NCBI RefSeq assembly: GCF_030287445.1
Contig: NZ_JASVWB010000002.1
Coordinates: forward strand, 248,001-312,000
Direction of reading: 5' to 3'
DNA length: 64,000 bases
Source of the DNA: Streptomyces sp. ALI-76-A
Lineage (GTDB): Bacteria > Actinomycetota > Actinomycetes > Streptomycetales > Streptomycetaceae
A program made the translations under genes and the position numbers. The notes beneath the pieces were generated by a model. That model searched no databases, had not been told where the DNA came from, and worked only from the letters and a program-made list of their open reading frames with translations. Each line of letters starts with the position of its first letter. The stretch's first letter is position 1. Positions 32,446-41,499 of the stretch are shown here, one piece after another.

Positions 32446-32878
32446 CGTACTCGCACGCTGGCCCAACACCGCGATCAACCGGCTCCAGTCGTACAACTTC
32501 CAGGACCGGTACGTGCGGCACACCAACTTCGACGTGCGCATCGACCCGAACGTCAGCCCCGTCGACGACTCCCAGTTCCGGATGCGAATCGGCCTGGCGG
32601 GCTCGGGCACCGTCTCCTTCGAGTCGGTGAACTTCCCCGGGCACTTCCTGCGGCACTCCGGATTCGACTTCCAACTGGCCTACAACGACGGCACCACCCA
32701 GTTCGCCCAGGACTCCACCTTCCGCAAGGTCGCCGGACTCGCCGACGCGACATGGTCGTCATTCCAGTCCTACAACTACCCCGACCGGTACATCCGCCAC
32801 TACGCGTACCAACTCAAGCTCGACCCGATCACCACCGCGACGGGCCGCAGCGACGCCACCTTCCGCGTGACGAGCTGA
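32363..32878 (+). CDS. Chimeric ORF: HEAT-protein remnant fused to an AbfB (CBM42) domain
   Basis: The frame encodes 171 residues. The first about 28 (ELLDLLGSICRTDQWHSAAE) belong to a HEAT-repeat protein. From about residue 30 on it is an arabinofuran-binding AbfB module with its beta-trefoil repeats: SYNFQDRYVRHTNFDVRID, VNFPGHFLRHSGFDFQLAYN and SYNYPDRYIRHYAYQLKLDP. The catalytic domain that AbfB normally accompanies and any signal peptide are absent. The fusion is therefore most likely a deletion product, not a working secreted enzyme. A long inverted repeat (tgccggcgcc at 32890, ggcgccggca at 32942) follows. Confidence 0.7.
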   Translation: MACTAELLDLLGSICRTDQWHSAAEESRVLARWPNTAINRLQSYNFQDRYVRHTNFDVRIDPNVSPVDDSQFRMRIGLAGSGTVSFESVNFPGHFLRHSGFDFQLAYNDGTTQFAQDSTFRKVAGLADATWSSFQSYNYPDRYIRHYAYQLKLDPITTATGRSDATFRVTS

Positions 32879-32971
32879 CCCGACAGCAGTGCCGGCGCCT
32901 GAACGGCGATCTCACACCCGCCGCCCGCCCTCCAGCGGGAAGGCGCCGGCATCCATCCGGAGTGATCATGA

Positions 32972-33851
32972 GTGAGAGCGCGCGACGGTGAAGACCTCTC
33001 GTGTGATCCGAAGGTCGGGAACGGTCTGTCCGACACCGAGTCCCGAGCCCACTTCAGCCTCTGGGCGCTGCTGAACGCTCCTCTGATCGCGGGCAACGAC
33101 CTGCGCACCATGAGCGCCGCCACCAAATCGATCCTGACCAACACCGAGGTCATCGGGGTCAACCAGGACTGGGGCGGCCGGCAGGGCAACCGCCTCGTCG
33201 ACAACGGCAACACCGAGGTGTGGACCAAGCCGATGGCCAACGGCTCCGTCGCGGTGGTTCTCCCCAACCGCGGCAGCGGCAGCGGCACGGCCACCGTCTC
33301 CACGTCCGCCACGCAGATCGGCCTCGGCTCGGCGTCCAGTTACTCGGTACGCGATCTGTGGGCGCACACCACCAGTACGACCAGCGGCTCCATCAGCGCC
33401 TCCGTCCCCGCCCACGGCGCCGCGATGTACGTGGTCCGGCGGCGGGACACCGCCCGGCAGCGACACCTACTCGCTGAGGGGTCAGGGCTCCGGCCGCTGT
33501 CTGGACATCACCGGCGGCTCCCAGGCCAACGGAACTCCCGCCGCGATCTGGGACTGCAACGGCGCCGCCAACCAGCGGTTCACCAGCACCAGCGCGGGCG
33601 AACTGCGGGTCTACGGCGGCGCCAAGTGCCTGGACGTCGTCGGCGCCGCCACCGCCAACGGCACCGCCGTGAGCATCTGGGACTGCAACGGCCAGTCCAA
33701 CCAGCAGTTCCGCCTCCACACCGACGGCACCATCACGGCCGTCGGCTCAGGCAAGTGCCTCGACGTCAATGGCGGCGCCACCGCCAACGGCACCAAGGTC
33801 CAGATCTGGACCTGCGGCGGCGGAGCCAACCAGAAGTGGACCCGCGTCTGA
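32972..33851 (+). pseudogene. GH27 alpha-galactosidase with ricin-type CBM13, N-terminally truncated and frameshifted
   Basis: The sequence begins within the GH27 barrel (KVGNGLSDTESRAHFSLWAL, LNAPLIAGNDLRTM, TNTEVIGVNQDWGGRQGNRL) and continues through the C-terminal beta domain (VWTKPMANGSVAVVLPNRGS, YSVRDLWAHT). Near 33437 the frame shifts. The ricin B lectin (CBM13) part then follows with three QxW-type repeats (AIWDCNGAANQRF, SIWDCNGQSNQQF, QIWTCGGGANQKW), ending at 33851. The signal peptide, the catalytic aspartates and most of the barrel are missing. Probably an inactive relic of a secreted galactosidase. Confidence 0.75.
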
Positions 33852-33985
33852 CCGATCGCTGCTGACCGACACCGTCCGGGCCGAGTCCCACGGGCCCGGC
33901 CCGGCCCGGAACAGAACGGCACCCATGCCGGCCGCGGCCGGCGTGATGGTCCGGCGGGCCGTGACGGGCGTGGACCCCGTGAGCG

Positions 33986-34831
33986 TCAGCGGGCCGTGCC
34001 GAAGTCCTGCGTCCAGTAGTTGCCGGGCTGCGCCACCCCCACACCGATCTCCTTGAAGCCGCAGTCCAGGATGTTGCGCTTGTGACCGGCGCTGGCCATC
34101 CAGCCCGCCATGACCTGCTCGGGCGTGGAGTACCCGTACGCGACGTTCTCGCCGTAGGTGCTCCAGAGGTAGCCCGCGCGCGTGATCCGCTGCCCCGGGT
34201 CGGACCCGTCGGAACCGGTGTGAGACATGGTGTTGTGGCTCGCCATGTCCGCGCTGTGGGCCTGGGCGGCCTGCGAGAGCTTCGCGTTCAGGCTGACCGG
34301 GGAGCAACCGACCTTGGCGCGCTCGCTGTTGACCAGGGCGACCACGCGGGTCACGGCGGGGGTCGTCGTGCCGGCGGCGGGGGTCGTGGTGGCGGGCGGC
34401 TTCGGTGCGGCGGTGGTCGTCGAGGGGGGTGCGGCGGTCGGCTTCGGCGCGGAGGTGGTCCTCGTCGGGGCGGGCGGGGTGGTCGTCTTCGAGACGGACG
34501 CCTTTGGCTTCTTTGGGGCGGGCGCCGCAGTCCCGGGAGAGGTCGTCGGCGAGGCCGAGGGCGAAGCCGTCGCCGTGGGTTTCGCGGTCCGGAGGTCCCG
34601 CCCCCGGTGCCGGTCCCAGGACGTCTTCCCCCCGTCCGTCCGGTGTCCGTTCCAGGACGCCTTCCTCCCGTCCGTCCAGGGACCACTGGACGTGGCCATG
34701 ATGGCCTCGGCTCCTCCGTCGCCCATGCACGCCATGGCGGCCGACGGCACCGCCACCGCACTGATCGCCAGGATGGCGACGGCTATGGGCCGGCGACGCG
34801 TCTTCCTGCGGTGCTTCCGGTGGTTCCTCAT
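33986..34831 (-). CDS. Secreted CAP-domain (SCP/PR-1-like) protein
   Basis: About 281 residues from ATG 34831 (MRNHRKHRRKTRRRPIAVAI); earlier starts are possible. A signal peptide (VAILAISAVAVPSAAMA) is followed by a long Pro/Thr/Ala/Lys-rich linker (TATASPSASPTTSPGTA, APTRTTSAPKP). The C-terminal CAP domain runs from about 160 to the end: VVALVNSERAKVGCSPVSLN, LSQAAQAHSADMASHNTMSH, YGENVAYGYSTPEQVMAGWM, ASAGHKRNIL. The conserved His/Glu/His cavity residues and the two cysteines (VGCSP, LDCGF) are present. Such bacterial proteins are extracellular and of unknown activity. Confidence 0.88.
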   Translation of the reverse strand: MRNHRKHRRKTRRRPIAVAILAISAVAVPSAAMACMGDGGAEAIMATSSGPWTDGRKASWNGHRTDGGKTSWDRHRGRDLRTAKPTATASPSASPTTSPGTAAPAPKKPKASVSKTTTPPAPTRTTSAPKPTAAPPSTTTAAPKPPATTTPAAGTTTPAVTRVVALVNSERAKVGCSPVSLNAKLSQAAQAHSADMASHNTMSHTGSDGSDPGQRITRAGYLWSTYGENVAYGYSTPEQVMAGWMASAGHKRNILDCGFKEIGVGVAQPGNYWTQDFGTAR

Positions 34832-35794
34832 GCGGACCTCGTTCGGTCGACTCTCCTGACGCCTCCGGCGAGCTCGGTTTCGCACAGACACTGCGCTTGA
34901 CCTGCGGGGACGCCTTGCGGGGCCGTCATTGTTAAGAGCCGTGTGAGGGCACGGCAACGGGGGCTTCCACTACCTCGCCTAGTAGGCGAGGGCGCCCCTT
35001 GAATCCGGTCCGGGATTGTGCCGGTCCGCCGTGCCCGGACGCCGACTGCGCCTCACAGTCCGTCATAAGGACGACAGAGGCGGTCCAGCGGCTCGGCGCC
35101 GGTGACCCGGGCCGGTGCCCCAGGCCGAGGTGCCGCGTATGCCTGGTTCCATACACCAGATCCCGCTATGTCGGCCACACGCCACGTACTATCGCGGCAC
35201 GTTGATGGGGACCGGGCACGTGAGGGATGTCACTGACTTTCCCCACAACCCTTCCGGCCGACCGGGGTGTGGCCGGTGACGGGGAACGAGGCGTCGAGGC
35301 GTCGAGGCGTCGAGGCAAACCGGACCAGGTGTCGGCGGTGACTCACGCCAGAAATCACGGTGAGGGCGTCCAGATGTCACCGCATTCCAGCGATCACCGA
35401 ACATGAACCATGTACAGCGCAGATGACACAACCTGATCACCACCACGGCTACCTGACAAAGCCGCATCCGGAAGACCACCACCGGCCCGGCCCCGTGATC
35501 GTCACACCCCCGAGGCACGCGTACGCCAGACCGCAGCCGCACAACAAACCGATCAGCCCGGGCCACACCACCCGCTTCTGATCACAGACACCGGTCCTGG
35601 CCACTCGCCGCCCTCGCCGACCTCGAGCCGGCATGGGCTACGGCGTAACCGCTCCGGGGTCGTCCCTGACCAGGTCCGGCCAGCGCGGGGTGATCAGCAG
35701 GAAGCTGCTGCCGTCGGTACCCACCGATCTGATGTTGTCGTTTCGGTGGTACTGGGAGGTATCGCCCCGCCAGTTCCCTACCGGCCAGGTGGCG
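34832..35794. other. Intergenic region with gene debris, no supported gene
   Basis: A minus-strand frame ending at 35638 (reading SVGTDGSSFLLITPRWPDLV) has plausible codon use and may be the tail of a lost gene, but I cannot place it. The 35330-35580 stretch is less GC-rich than average and shows no coding pattern. Confidence 0.35.
35293..35324. repeat. 8-bp tandem repeat, four copies
   Basis: Four exact copies of gtcgaggc in the non-coding stretch between the CAP-domain gene and the large membrane protein. Confidence 0.8.
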
Positions 35795-35995
35795 CCGTCG
35801 CGATGTGGGCCGTGCCGGTGGACTCCACGATCGTGCGGGCTCACCAGCGTGCGGCCGGGGCTCGCAAGCAGGCGCCCCGGCCGACGGACCGGACGACCAC
35901 GCCAGCGGCCGTCCCGTGGCGGACTGACCACGACGATCCACCTCGGTCCACCCACCCGTCCCGCAGTGGCCACCCTGATGGCATGTCAATACCCA
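35795..35995 (+). pseudogene. IS5-family transposase internal fragment
   Basis: Reads MWAVPVDSTIVRAHQRAAGA, RKQAPRPTD in one frame and SRGGLTTTIHL in the next. In IS5/IS1182-type transposases the phrase SVDSTIxRAHQHAAGAR (first catalytic Asp) is followed about 25 residues later by LGRSRGGLTTKIHL. Only this segment remains, with a frameshift between the two motifs. Confidence 0.6.
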
Positions 35996-36074
35996 TTGTA
36001 GTTGGACATGTTCGGGGCGTACATTCTGCAATCCGCAGGAATACAGCGAGCAGTCGGCAACGGGGGCCTTCCGC

Positions 36075-38783
36075 ATGACGTCGTTTCGCGGTGAATCCGA
36101 CGAGCTCTTCCCCGACCCGGTGAACGCGCGGGCGGAGATCTTCGTCAGTGACTATCCGACCGCCATCACACCGGCCGACCCGGCTCGCCTGGACACCCGG
36201 CCGCCGCTGTTCGTCTTCCGCGTCTCCACGGGTGGTCCGGCGGGTGAGGAGGGCACGAGGCGCGTCCTGCGGGCGCTGCGCAGGCCGCTGGACGACCGCG
36301 GTCCGCTCGTCCCGTACGCGCTCGTGCCCGCCGCCGAGGAGCCGGTGATGCTCACCGAGCAGGCGGGACAGTTGCTGGAGAACGGCACGCCGCGGCGCAT
36401 GACACCCGACCGGTATCCGCACTTCGACGTCGTGCGGTCGCTCGTCACCTACATCCGTGACCGTCCTCAGCAGTCGGTCGGCGGGTACGCCGAGGAACTG
36501 CGCCGGCACGCCTGCGACCGACAGCAGGCGGAGCGGCGAGGTCTGCTCGGGCGCCTACCGAGGGCGGCCTCGACCGATGTGTCGCCCGACGGCGGCGACG
36601 TGAAGGGCTGGCTGCTGAAAGTCTTCTGGCTGTCGTTCACCTGCCATCTGCCACGCTGGGTCTGGTCCCGCCGGATCTCCCGGAAGGTGATGCGGCGCTG
36701 GCTCGGCGGGATGCGGGAGGCAGGCGGGCGTCGCGACCTGTACCAGGTGATGGCCCACGTCGCCGCCACGCAGGCGCCGCGGTTGCGCACGGCGTCGGAC
36801 GAGCGGCGCCAGGAGCAGGCCCTGCAGACGCTGGAAAAGCTCCTGCTGAGGGCTCTGCTGGAGGATCTGGCCACGCCGAGGACCGGCCGATACCTGCCCA
36901 AACGGCGGCGGCGCACGGCCCGGCCCGTGCTCCTCGTCGAAGTACCGCCACCCGGTGCCGACGGCGCCCGCCGCGCCGAGCGGTTCCTGCGTGTCCTGCA
37001 CGAGTTGCGTGATACCGCCCCTCGGCCCGGACCGCTCGTCGTCGCCGTCGGCAGACCGGACGACACCCTCATGGCCGAGCTCGGTGCCCGCGAGTCGAGC
37101 CTCTCCCACGCCGCCACCGCGCTCGGGTCACAGGACGGCACCCCGGTGGCGTTCACCTTCGACGAGGCGTCCCTCACCGGGCCGGGGCTGCCCATCGCCC
37201 GGGTGGAGCCGCACCGTCGCTTCCGCACCAGTTGGCGCACCACCACCACGCTCCTCGCCGGTACGGCCGTACTCGCCCTGACGGCGGGCGGCTTCGCCGT
37301 CGAACGGGTCCGCGACGGCGGCGACCGCACCTGCGTCGGCGGTACCGCTTCCGTCGCCGCCCAGGCCCGCTCCCGACCTGTTCCGCTGAACGCCGAAGGC
37401 TGGTACGCGGGTGCGCTCAAGGCCATCGCCGACCAGAACCGGCGCGCCGAGGTCTACGCCGCGAAGGGCCGGGACGTGCGCACCGTCGTCGCCTTCGTGT
37501 CCAGCCCGCCGCGCAGCGAGGACGACATGCGCTTCGACGGGACGATCCCGGAACTGCGCGGCATCGCGATGTGGCAGCAGCAGCTGAACCAGGACGCGGG
37601 CTCCGACGAGAACACGGTCCCGTTGCGCGTGGACGTGCGGAACACCGGTGAGGCGTACCACGACGCCGTGGCGGAAGCCCGCAAGCTGGTCGCCGAGGTG
37701 CGCGACGAGAAGAACGCCGAGGACCACGAGAAGATCGTCGGCGTCCTGGCGTACGCACAGAGCCGCGCCGAGACGCGCGCCGCCCTCCAGGTGCTCGGCC
37801 AGGAGGGCATCCCCACCGTCGGCACGACGGCCACCGCCAACGAGATGCTGGCCGGGAACGCGACAAGGAGCTACTGGCCCTTCACCCCGGACAATGAGCG
37901 CGAGGCCCGGATCGAGGCGAACTTCGCCAGTAGCACCAACATCGTGGCCCGGCGCGACGACAGCGACAGCTGCTCCCCCGCCCGGCACGCCATCGTCATC
38001 CGGAGTTCCGCCGACCTCTACAGCCGCAGCCTCGCCGGCCGCTTCGTGTCGGCGTTCCCCGGCACCACGCGCGTCTTCGACTTCAACCAGGACGGCGACT
38101 TCGACCCGCAGCCACCGGACGGCGCCCCCACCCTGGTCAGCGCGAGCGTGCTCGCCGAGCAGTTGTGCAAGGCCCTCGCCGAAGAGCCGCAATCCGTCGT
38201 GTACTGGTCGGCCCGGGCCAAGGACTTCACCGCCTTCATCAGCGCGATGGACAACCGCGGCACCTGCGTCGACCGCCCGGTCACCGTCCTGGGCGGCAAC
38301 GAACTCACGAACGTGGCCCAGACCGGCGCCTACGCCGAGCAGAACTGGCTGCGCCTGTACTACTCGGCGCACCGGCTGCCGGACGGGTACGCGTCCCTGA
38401 GCGCCGAGACCCGGCAGTTCCTGTCACGGTACGACGCGTTCGTGCGGACCTACGGGGTTGGGGCCGACCCCTGGCGGCAGGACGGCCATTCGGCGGTGTC
38501 GTACGACGCCCTCCATGTGCTGTCGGACGCGGTGAACCAGGCCCGGTCGCGCGACGAACGGATCGAGCGCCGCTCGGTGCTGATCACACTTGCCGGCGGC
38601 ATCACCCCCTTCAACGGGGCCACCGGCTACATCGCCTACGCACCGGACGTCAACGCGCCCCCCGTGGACAAGACACTGGTCATCCTGCGCCAGCTGGGTA
38701 CCCAGCCGCAGGCGGTGCTGGTGTGTGGGGCGTTCGACATGGGCGAGTCGAGCCAGGAGCAGGGCCCGCCGTGCGTGTCGTGA
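36075..38783 (+). CDS. Large single-pass membrane protein with a periplasmic-binding-protein-like outer domain
   Basis: A 902-residue protein from ATG 36075. Residues 1-388 are soluble and predicted cytoplasmic, with alternating beta strands and helices (PLFVFRVSTGG, ARPVLLVEVPPPG, GPLVVAVGRPD) like a STAND/NTPase-type fold, but no Walker A motif is visible. One membrane helix lies at about 389-409 (TTTLLAGTAVLALTAGGFAV). Residues 410-902 are extracytoplasmic and follow the type I periplasmic binding fold: LKAIADQNRRAEVYAAKGRD, KIVGVLAYAQSRAETRAALQ, GIPTVGTTATANEM, HAIVIRSSADLYSRSLAGRF, VSYDALHVLSDAVNQA. The layout suggests an outside-in ligand sensor. It stands alone between relics; partners may have been lost. 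No function is established. Confidence 0.7.
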   Translation: MTSFRGESDELFPDPVNARAEIFVSDYPTAITPADPARLDTRPPLFVFRVSTGGPAGEEGTRRVLRALRRPLDDRGPLVPYALVPAAEEPVMLTEQAGQLLENGTPRRMTPDRYPHFDVVRSLVTYIRDRPQQSVGGYAEELRRHACDRQQAERRGLLGRLPRAASTDVSPDGGDVKGWLLKVFWLSFTCHLPRWVWSRRISRKVMRRWLGGMREAGGRRDLYQVMAHVAATQAPRLRTASDERRQEQALQTLEKLLLRALLEDLATPRTGRYLPKRRRRTARPVLLVEVPPPGADGARRAERFLRVLHELRDTAPRPGPLVVAVGRPDDTLMAELGARESSLSHAATALGSQDGTPVAFTFDEASLTGPGLPIARVEPHRRFRTSWRTTTTLLAGTAVLALTAGGFAVERVRDGGDRTCVGGTASVAAQARSRPVPLNAEGWYAGALKAIADQNRRAEVYAAKGRDVRTVVAFVSSPPRSEDDMRFDGTIPELRGIAMWQQQLNQDAGSDENTVPLRVDVRNTGEAYHDAVAEARKLVAEVRDEKNAEDHEKIVGVLAYAQSRAETRAALQVLGQEGIPTVGTTATANEMLAGNATRSYWPFTPDNEREARIEANFASSTNIVARRDDSDSCSPARHAIVIRSSADLYSRSLAGRFVSAFPGTTRVFDFNQDGDFDPQPPDGAPTLVSASVLAEQLCKALAEEPQSVVYWSARAKDFTAFISAMDNRGTCVDRPVTVLGGNELTNVAQTGAYAEQNWLRLYYSAHRLPDGYASLSAETRQFLSRYDAFVRTYGVGADPWRQDGHSAVSYDALHVLSDAVNQARSRDERIERRSVLITLAGGITPFNGATGYIAYAPDVNAPPVDKTLVILRQLGTQPQAVLVCGAFDMGESSQEQGPPCVS

Positions 38784-38914
38784 CGGGGTGCTCGCATAGC
38801 TCCGATTCCGTCCGACCTGGGCGGTTTCGTTTGGGGCGGCTGCTGCGCTCAGTCGTGCGGTGCGGCACTTGGCGACCGGGATGTCGTGCGCCCCGGCGCG
38901 GGGCAGGCGCGGTA

Positions 38915-38973
38915 CCAGCGTCCTTGGTGGACACGCGTGCGTATCCCACGAGGCCGCCGGTCCGTACGGCCGG
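38915..38973 (-). pseudogene. Serine recombinase (resolvase) N-terminal scrap
   Basis: The minus strand encodes RTGGLVGYARVSTKDAG. The phrase VGYARVSTxDQ with the catalytic serine opens Tn3-type resolvases and other serine recombinases. Nothing further of the domain is in frame. The rest of 38784-39198 holds no gene that I can support. Confidence 0.4.
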
Positions 38974-39198
38974 AGCGGGGGCGAGGAGATCGGCGGCGGC
39001 GTCCTGGGGTGGCTGCGCCCGCCAGACCGTACAGAGAAGGGTGCTCCTCAAGTTCGCGAGCGCAACGACTTCTCTGACAGCGTTTTATGCGCTGGATCCG
39101 GCGCCGAGCCGGCCGTGCGCCGCCGCTTACCGATCTCGCTCATCAATCGGTCGATTGCTGGACGTCTCCGTCCCCAACCGCAGAGCCCGGCCTGCTGG

Positions 39199-39573
39199 TT
39201 ACTGGAGTCGGCAGTGTTGGCCTGTTCGCCAGTTCGCGGTGGCGGCGGCGATCACGGTGCCCAGCCTGTCCCGGGCGCCCACCAGATCGCCGATCCGGCT
39301 GTCGATGCGATCCCGTTCCGCCGAAAGCCGGTCGAGCAGCTCTGGCGTGGCCTCACCGTTCACGACACACGGCAGCAGATCCGCGATCGACTTGCTCGGC
39401 AGCCCGGCGGCGTACAACTGCTGGATCAGCTGGACACGGTCGACCGCGCTGTCCGGGTACTGCCGCTGGCCGCTGGGGCTGCGTTCCGAGGTGAGCAGGT
39501 TCTGTTCCTCGTAGTAGCGCAGCGCCCGAACGCTGACGCCTGTCCTCGTGGCGAGCTCGCCGATACGCATCAT
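39199..39573 (-). CDS. MerR-family transcriptional regulator
   Basis: A 124-residue protein from ATG 39573 with GGAGAG upstream. The N-terminal winged helix is typical: MRIGELATRTGVSVRALRYY, EEQNLLTSERSPSGQRQYPD, followed by the second helix pair RVQLIQQLYAAGLPSKSIAD. The C-terminal coiled coil (LLDRLSAERDRIDSRIGDLV) mediates dimerisation. One cysteine in LLPCVVNGE is common in this subgroup and does not by itself make a metal site. It is divergent from an alpha/beta hydrolase gene with a MerR-type promoter between them. Confidence 0.9.
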   Translation of the reverse strand: MMRIGELATRTGVSVRALRYYEEQNLLTSERSPSGQRQYPDSAVDRVQLIQQLYAAGLPSKSIADLLPCVVNGEATPELLDRLSAERDRIDSRIGDLVGARDRLGTVIAAATANWRTGQHCRLQ

Positions 39574-39603
39574 GTCTCTCCGATGTGAGGCGGACAACAC
39601 TTC

Positions 39604-39635
39604 TTGCCTCTGACGTCGGTGTCAGGTTTTAGCGT
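39604..39635 (+). promoter_or_regulatory. MerR-type promoter for the alpha/beta hydrolase
   Basis: The dyad CTGAC-N6-GTCAG (39610-39625) lies between a -35-like ttgcct (39604) and a -10-like tagcgt (39630), about 20 bases apart. Over-long spacing with a central dyad is the classic MerR-activated arrangement. It directs transcription toward the hydrolase. Confidence 0.6.
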
Positions 39636-39680
39636 ATCCCGCGACGGCTCACCCCCTCCGCCAAGGCGAAGGACGCGACC

Positions 39681-40682
39681 GTGACCAGCTTGTTCGACGG
39701 CTTCCCCATCGGAAACGCGAAGGAAGATGTGCCCATGACTGCATCAGGCGCGGCGGCCACGGACGTGGCCATCACCGCCCCCGCCCCCATCGTCTCGGTG
39801 AAGCCGGTGGTGCTGGAAGCACCGGGCCGCCGTGAGGGCCAGCGGGTGAGAATTTCCGCGCCGACAACCGGGAGCGAACTGCCGATCATCCTCTTCTCGC
39901 ACGGTTTCGGGTCATCGTTGAACGGCTACGGTCCTCTGGCTGACTTCTGGGCTGGTCACGGTTTCGTGGTGATTCAGCCCACCCATCTCGGCTCCAGGAC
40001 CGTGGGTCTTCCCCAGGACGATCCCCGCACACCGCGGCTCTGGCGCTTCCGCGTCCAGGACATGAAGCGCGTCCTTGACCAGCTTGATCTGCTGGAGGCC
40101 GCTGTTCCTGGTCTCAGCGGGCGCCTGGACCGAAGCCGTATTGCCGCGGCCGGACACTCGTTCGGCGGCCAGACGGCGGGCAATCTGCTGGGCCTGCGCG
40201 TCCTCGATCCGGTGAGCAAGCACGCAGAAGACCTGTATGACTCGCGGATCAAGGCGGGCGTGCTGCTTGCTACGGCCGGCAGGGGCGGAGCCGACCTGAC
40301 TCCTTTCGCGGCCGAGAACCTTCCGTGGTGGAAGGGACCGGACTTCGCGTACATGACCACGCCGACCCTCGTGATCGCAGGGGACAACGATGAGCTACCG
40401 CTGTCCATCAGAGGGCCGGAGTGGCTCGCCGACCCCTACCACCTGAGCCCGGGGCGCAAGAGTCTGCTCACTCTGTTCGGAGCGGAGCACTCCCTCGGCG
40501 GAATCGCCGGCTATGAAGTCCGGGAGACGACGGACGAGAACCCCGAGCGCGTGGCCCTGATCCAACGGGTCACCTGGGCCTACCTTCGTCACGCACTCGG
40601 CATCGAGGACACCAGCTGGACGGCAGCGCAGAAGGCTTTGTCGGAGAGCGTCGCCCCCATGGGACGGATCGAATCCAAGTGA
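39681..40682 (+). CDS. Alpha/beta hydrolase (chlorophyllase/PET-hydrolase-like fold)
   Basis: A 333-residue protein if started at GTG 39681; ATG 39735 with GGAAG upstream gives 315 residues and fits family N-termini well. The core shows PIILFSHGFGSSLNGYGPLA (oxyanion loop), the nucleophile elbow AAAGHSFGGQTAG (Ser), a likely acid in TLVIAGDNDELP, and the catalytic His in LFGAEHSLGGI. There is no signal peptide, so it is cytoplasmic. A MerR regulator is divergent and the promoter has a MerR dyad, so expression is probably inducible. Substrate is unknown. Confidence 0.87.
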   Translation: MTSLFDGFPIGNAKEDVPMTASGAAATDVAITAPAPIVSVKPVVLEAPGRREGQRVRISAPTTGSELPIILFSHGFGSSLNGYGPLADFWAGHGFVVIQPTHLGSRTVGLPQDDPRTPRLWRFRVQDMKRVLDQLDLLEAAVPGLSGRLDRSRIAAAGHSFGGQTAGNLLGLRVLDPVSKHAEDLYDSRIKAGVLLATAGRGGADLTPFAAENLPWWKGPDFAYMTTPTLVIAGDNDELPLSIRGPEWLADPYHLSPGRKSLLTLFGAEHSLGGIAGYEVRETTDENPERVALIQRVTWAYLRHALGIEDTSWTAAQKALSESVAPMGRIESK

Positions 40683-40820
40683 AGCTCTGAGACTCGGTCT
40701 CCTCGGCGAGGCGGAAACGCAGATCGTTCACGTCGAGATCCTCGCACGGGCGCTCGACAGCACTGGTCAGGTTGGCGGTCTTCGGTGCGCCCTCAGCTCT
40801 TCCGTCAACGACACTCGGTC

Positions 40821-41330
40821 CTACAGGGTCGGGGTCTGGTTGCGGACCGCCGGGGCCTGGGCGGCGAGTTCCCTGAGGGGCTCACCGCTCAGACGGCATA
40901 CGGTCCACTCGTTCAGCAGCTCGACGCCGAGCGACCTGTAGAAGTCGATCGTCGGTTCGTTCCAAGCCAGGACCCACCACTCGAAGCGCTCGTAGCCGTT
41001 TTGCCGGCAGAGCGCGGCCAGGGAGGCCAGCAGCGCCTTGCCGTGTCCTCCACCTCGGGCGTGCGGCCGTACGTAGAGGTCCTCCAGGTGCATGCCGCGC
41101 GAGCCGGTCCAGGTCGAGAAACGGGGGAACCACAGGGCATAGCCCACGGCCTGGCCCGTCTCGTCGTCCTCCGCGATCAGTGCGAACGCGGCGGGGTGTT
41201 CCCCGAACAGCGCCTCGCGGAGCTGCTCCTCGGTCGCCCGGGCCTGCTCAACAGCCCGTTCGTACTCGGCGAGTTCGCGGATCATCGAGCGGATCTCGGC
41301 GATGTCGTTCACAGTTGCGGCTCGGATCAT
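40821..41330 (-). CDS. GNAT-family N-acetyltransferase (diamine acetyltransferase-like)
   Basis: A 169-residue protein from ATG 41330 (MIRAATVNDIAEIRSMIREL). The pattern LAEYERAVEQARATEEQLRE, YALWFPRFSTWTGSRGMHLE, DLYVRPHARGGGHGKALLAS and YERFEWWVLAWNEPTIDFYR, SLGVELLNEWTVCRL is that of the spermidine/diamine acetyltransferase (SAT) branch. The acetyl-CoA loop ARGGGHGKALL and the W-N-x-x-x-I-x-F-Y-x-S-L-G motif are intact. It is divergent from a LysE-type exporter. Polyamine acetylation is plausible but not certain. Confidence 0.88.
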   Translation of the reverse strand: MIRAATVNDIAEIRSMIRELAEYERAVEQARATEEQLREALFGEHPAAFALIAEDDETGQAVGYALWFPRFSTWTGSRGMHLEDLYVRPHARGGGHGKALLASLAALCRQNGYERFEWWVLAWNEPTIDFYRSLGVELLNEWTVCRLSGEPLRELAAQAPAVRNQTPTL

Positions 41331-41499
41331 GGCCGAGATCATCAGCCAATGCACCGAGCCGTGTCCATCCGATTCCGCGCCTCGTCCGCAGCGTGAACCC
41401 GACCGTGGTCTTCGCCTCGACGGACGGTCTGCGGAACACGTCGGCAGCTGGACCGACAAGAGCCTTGTGGCGCACAACGTGCTTGGCAATGCTGCCTTG

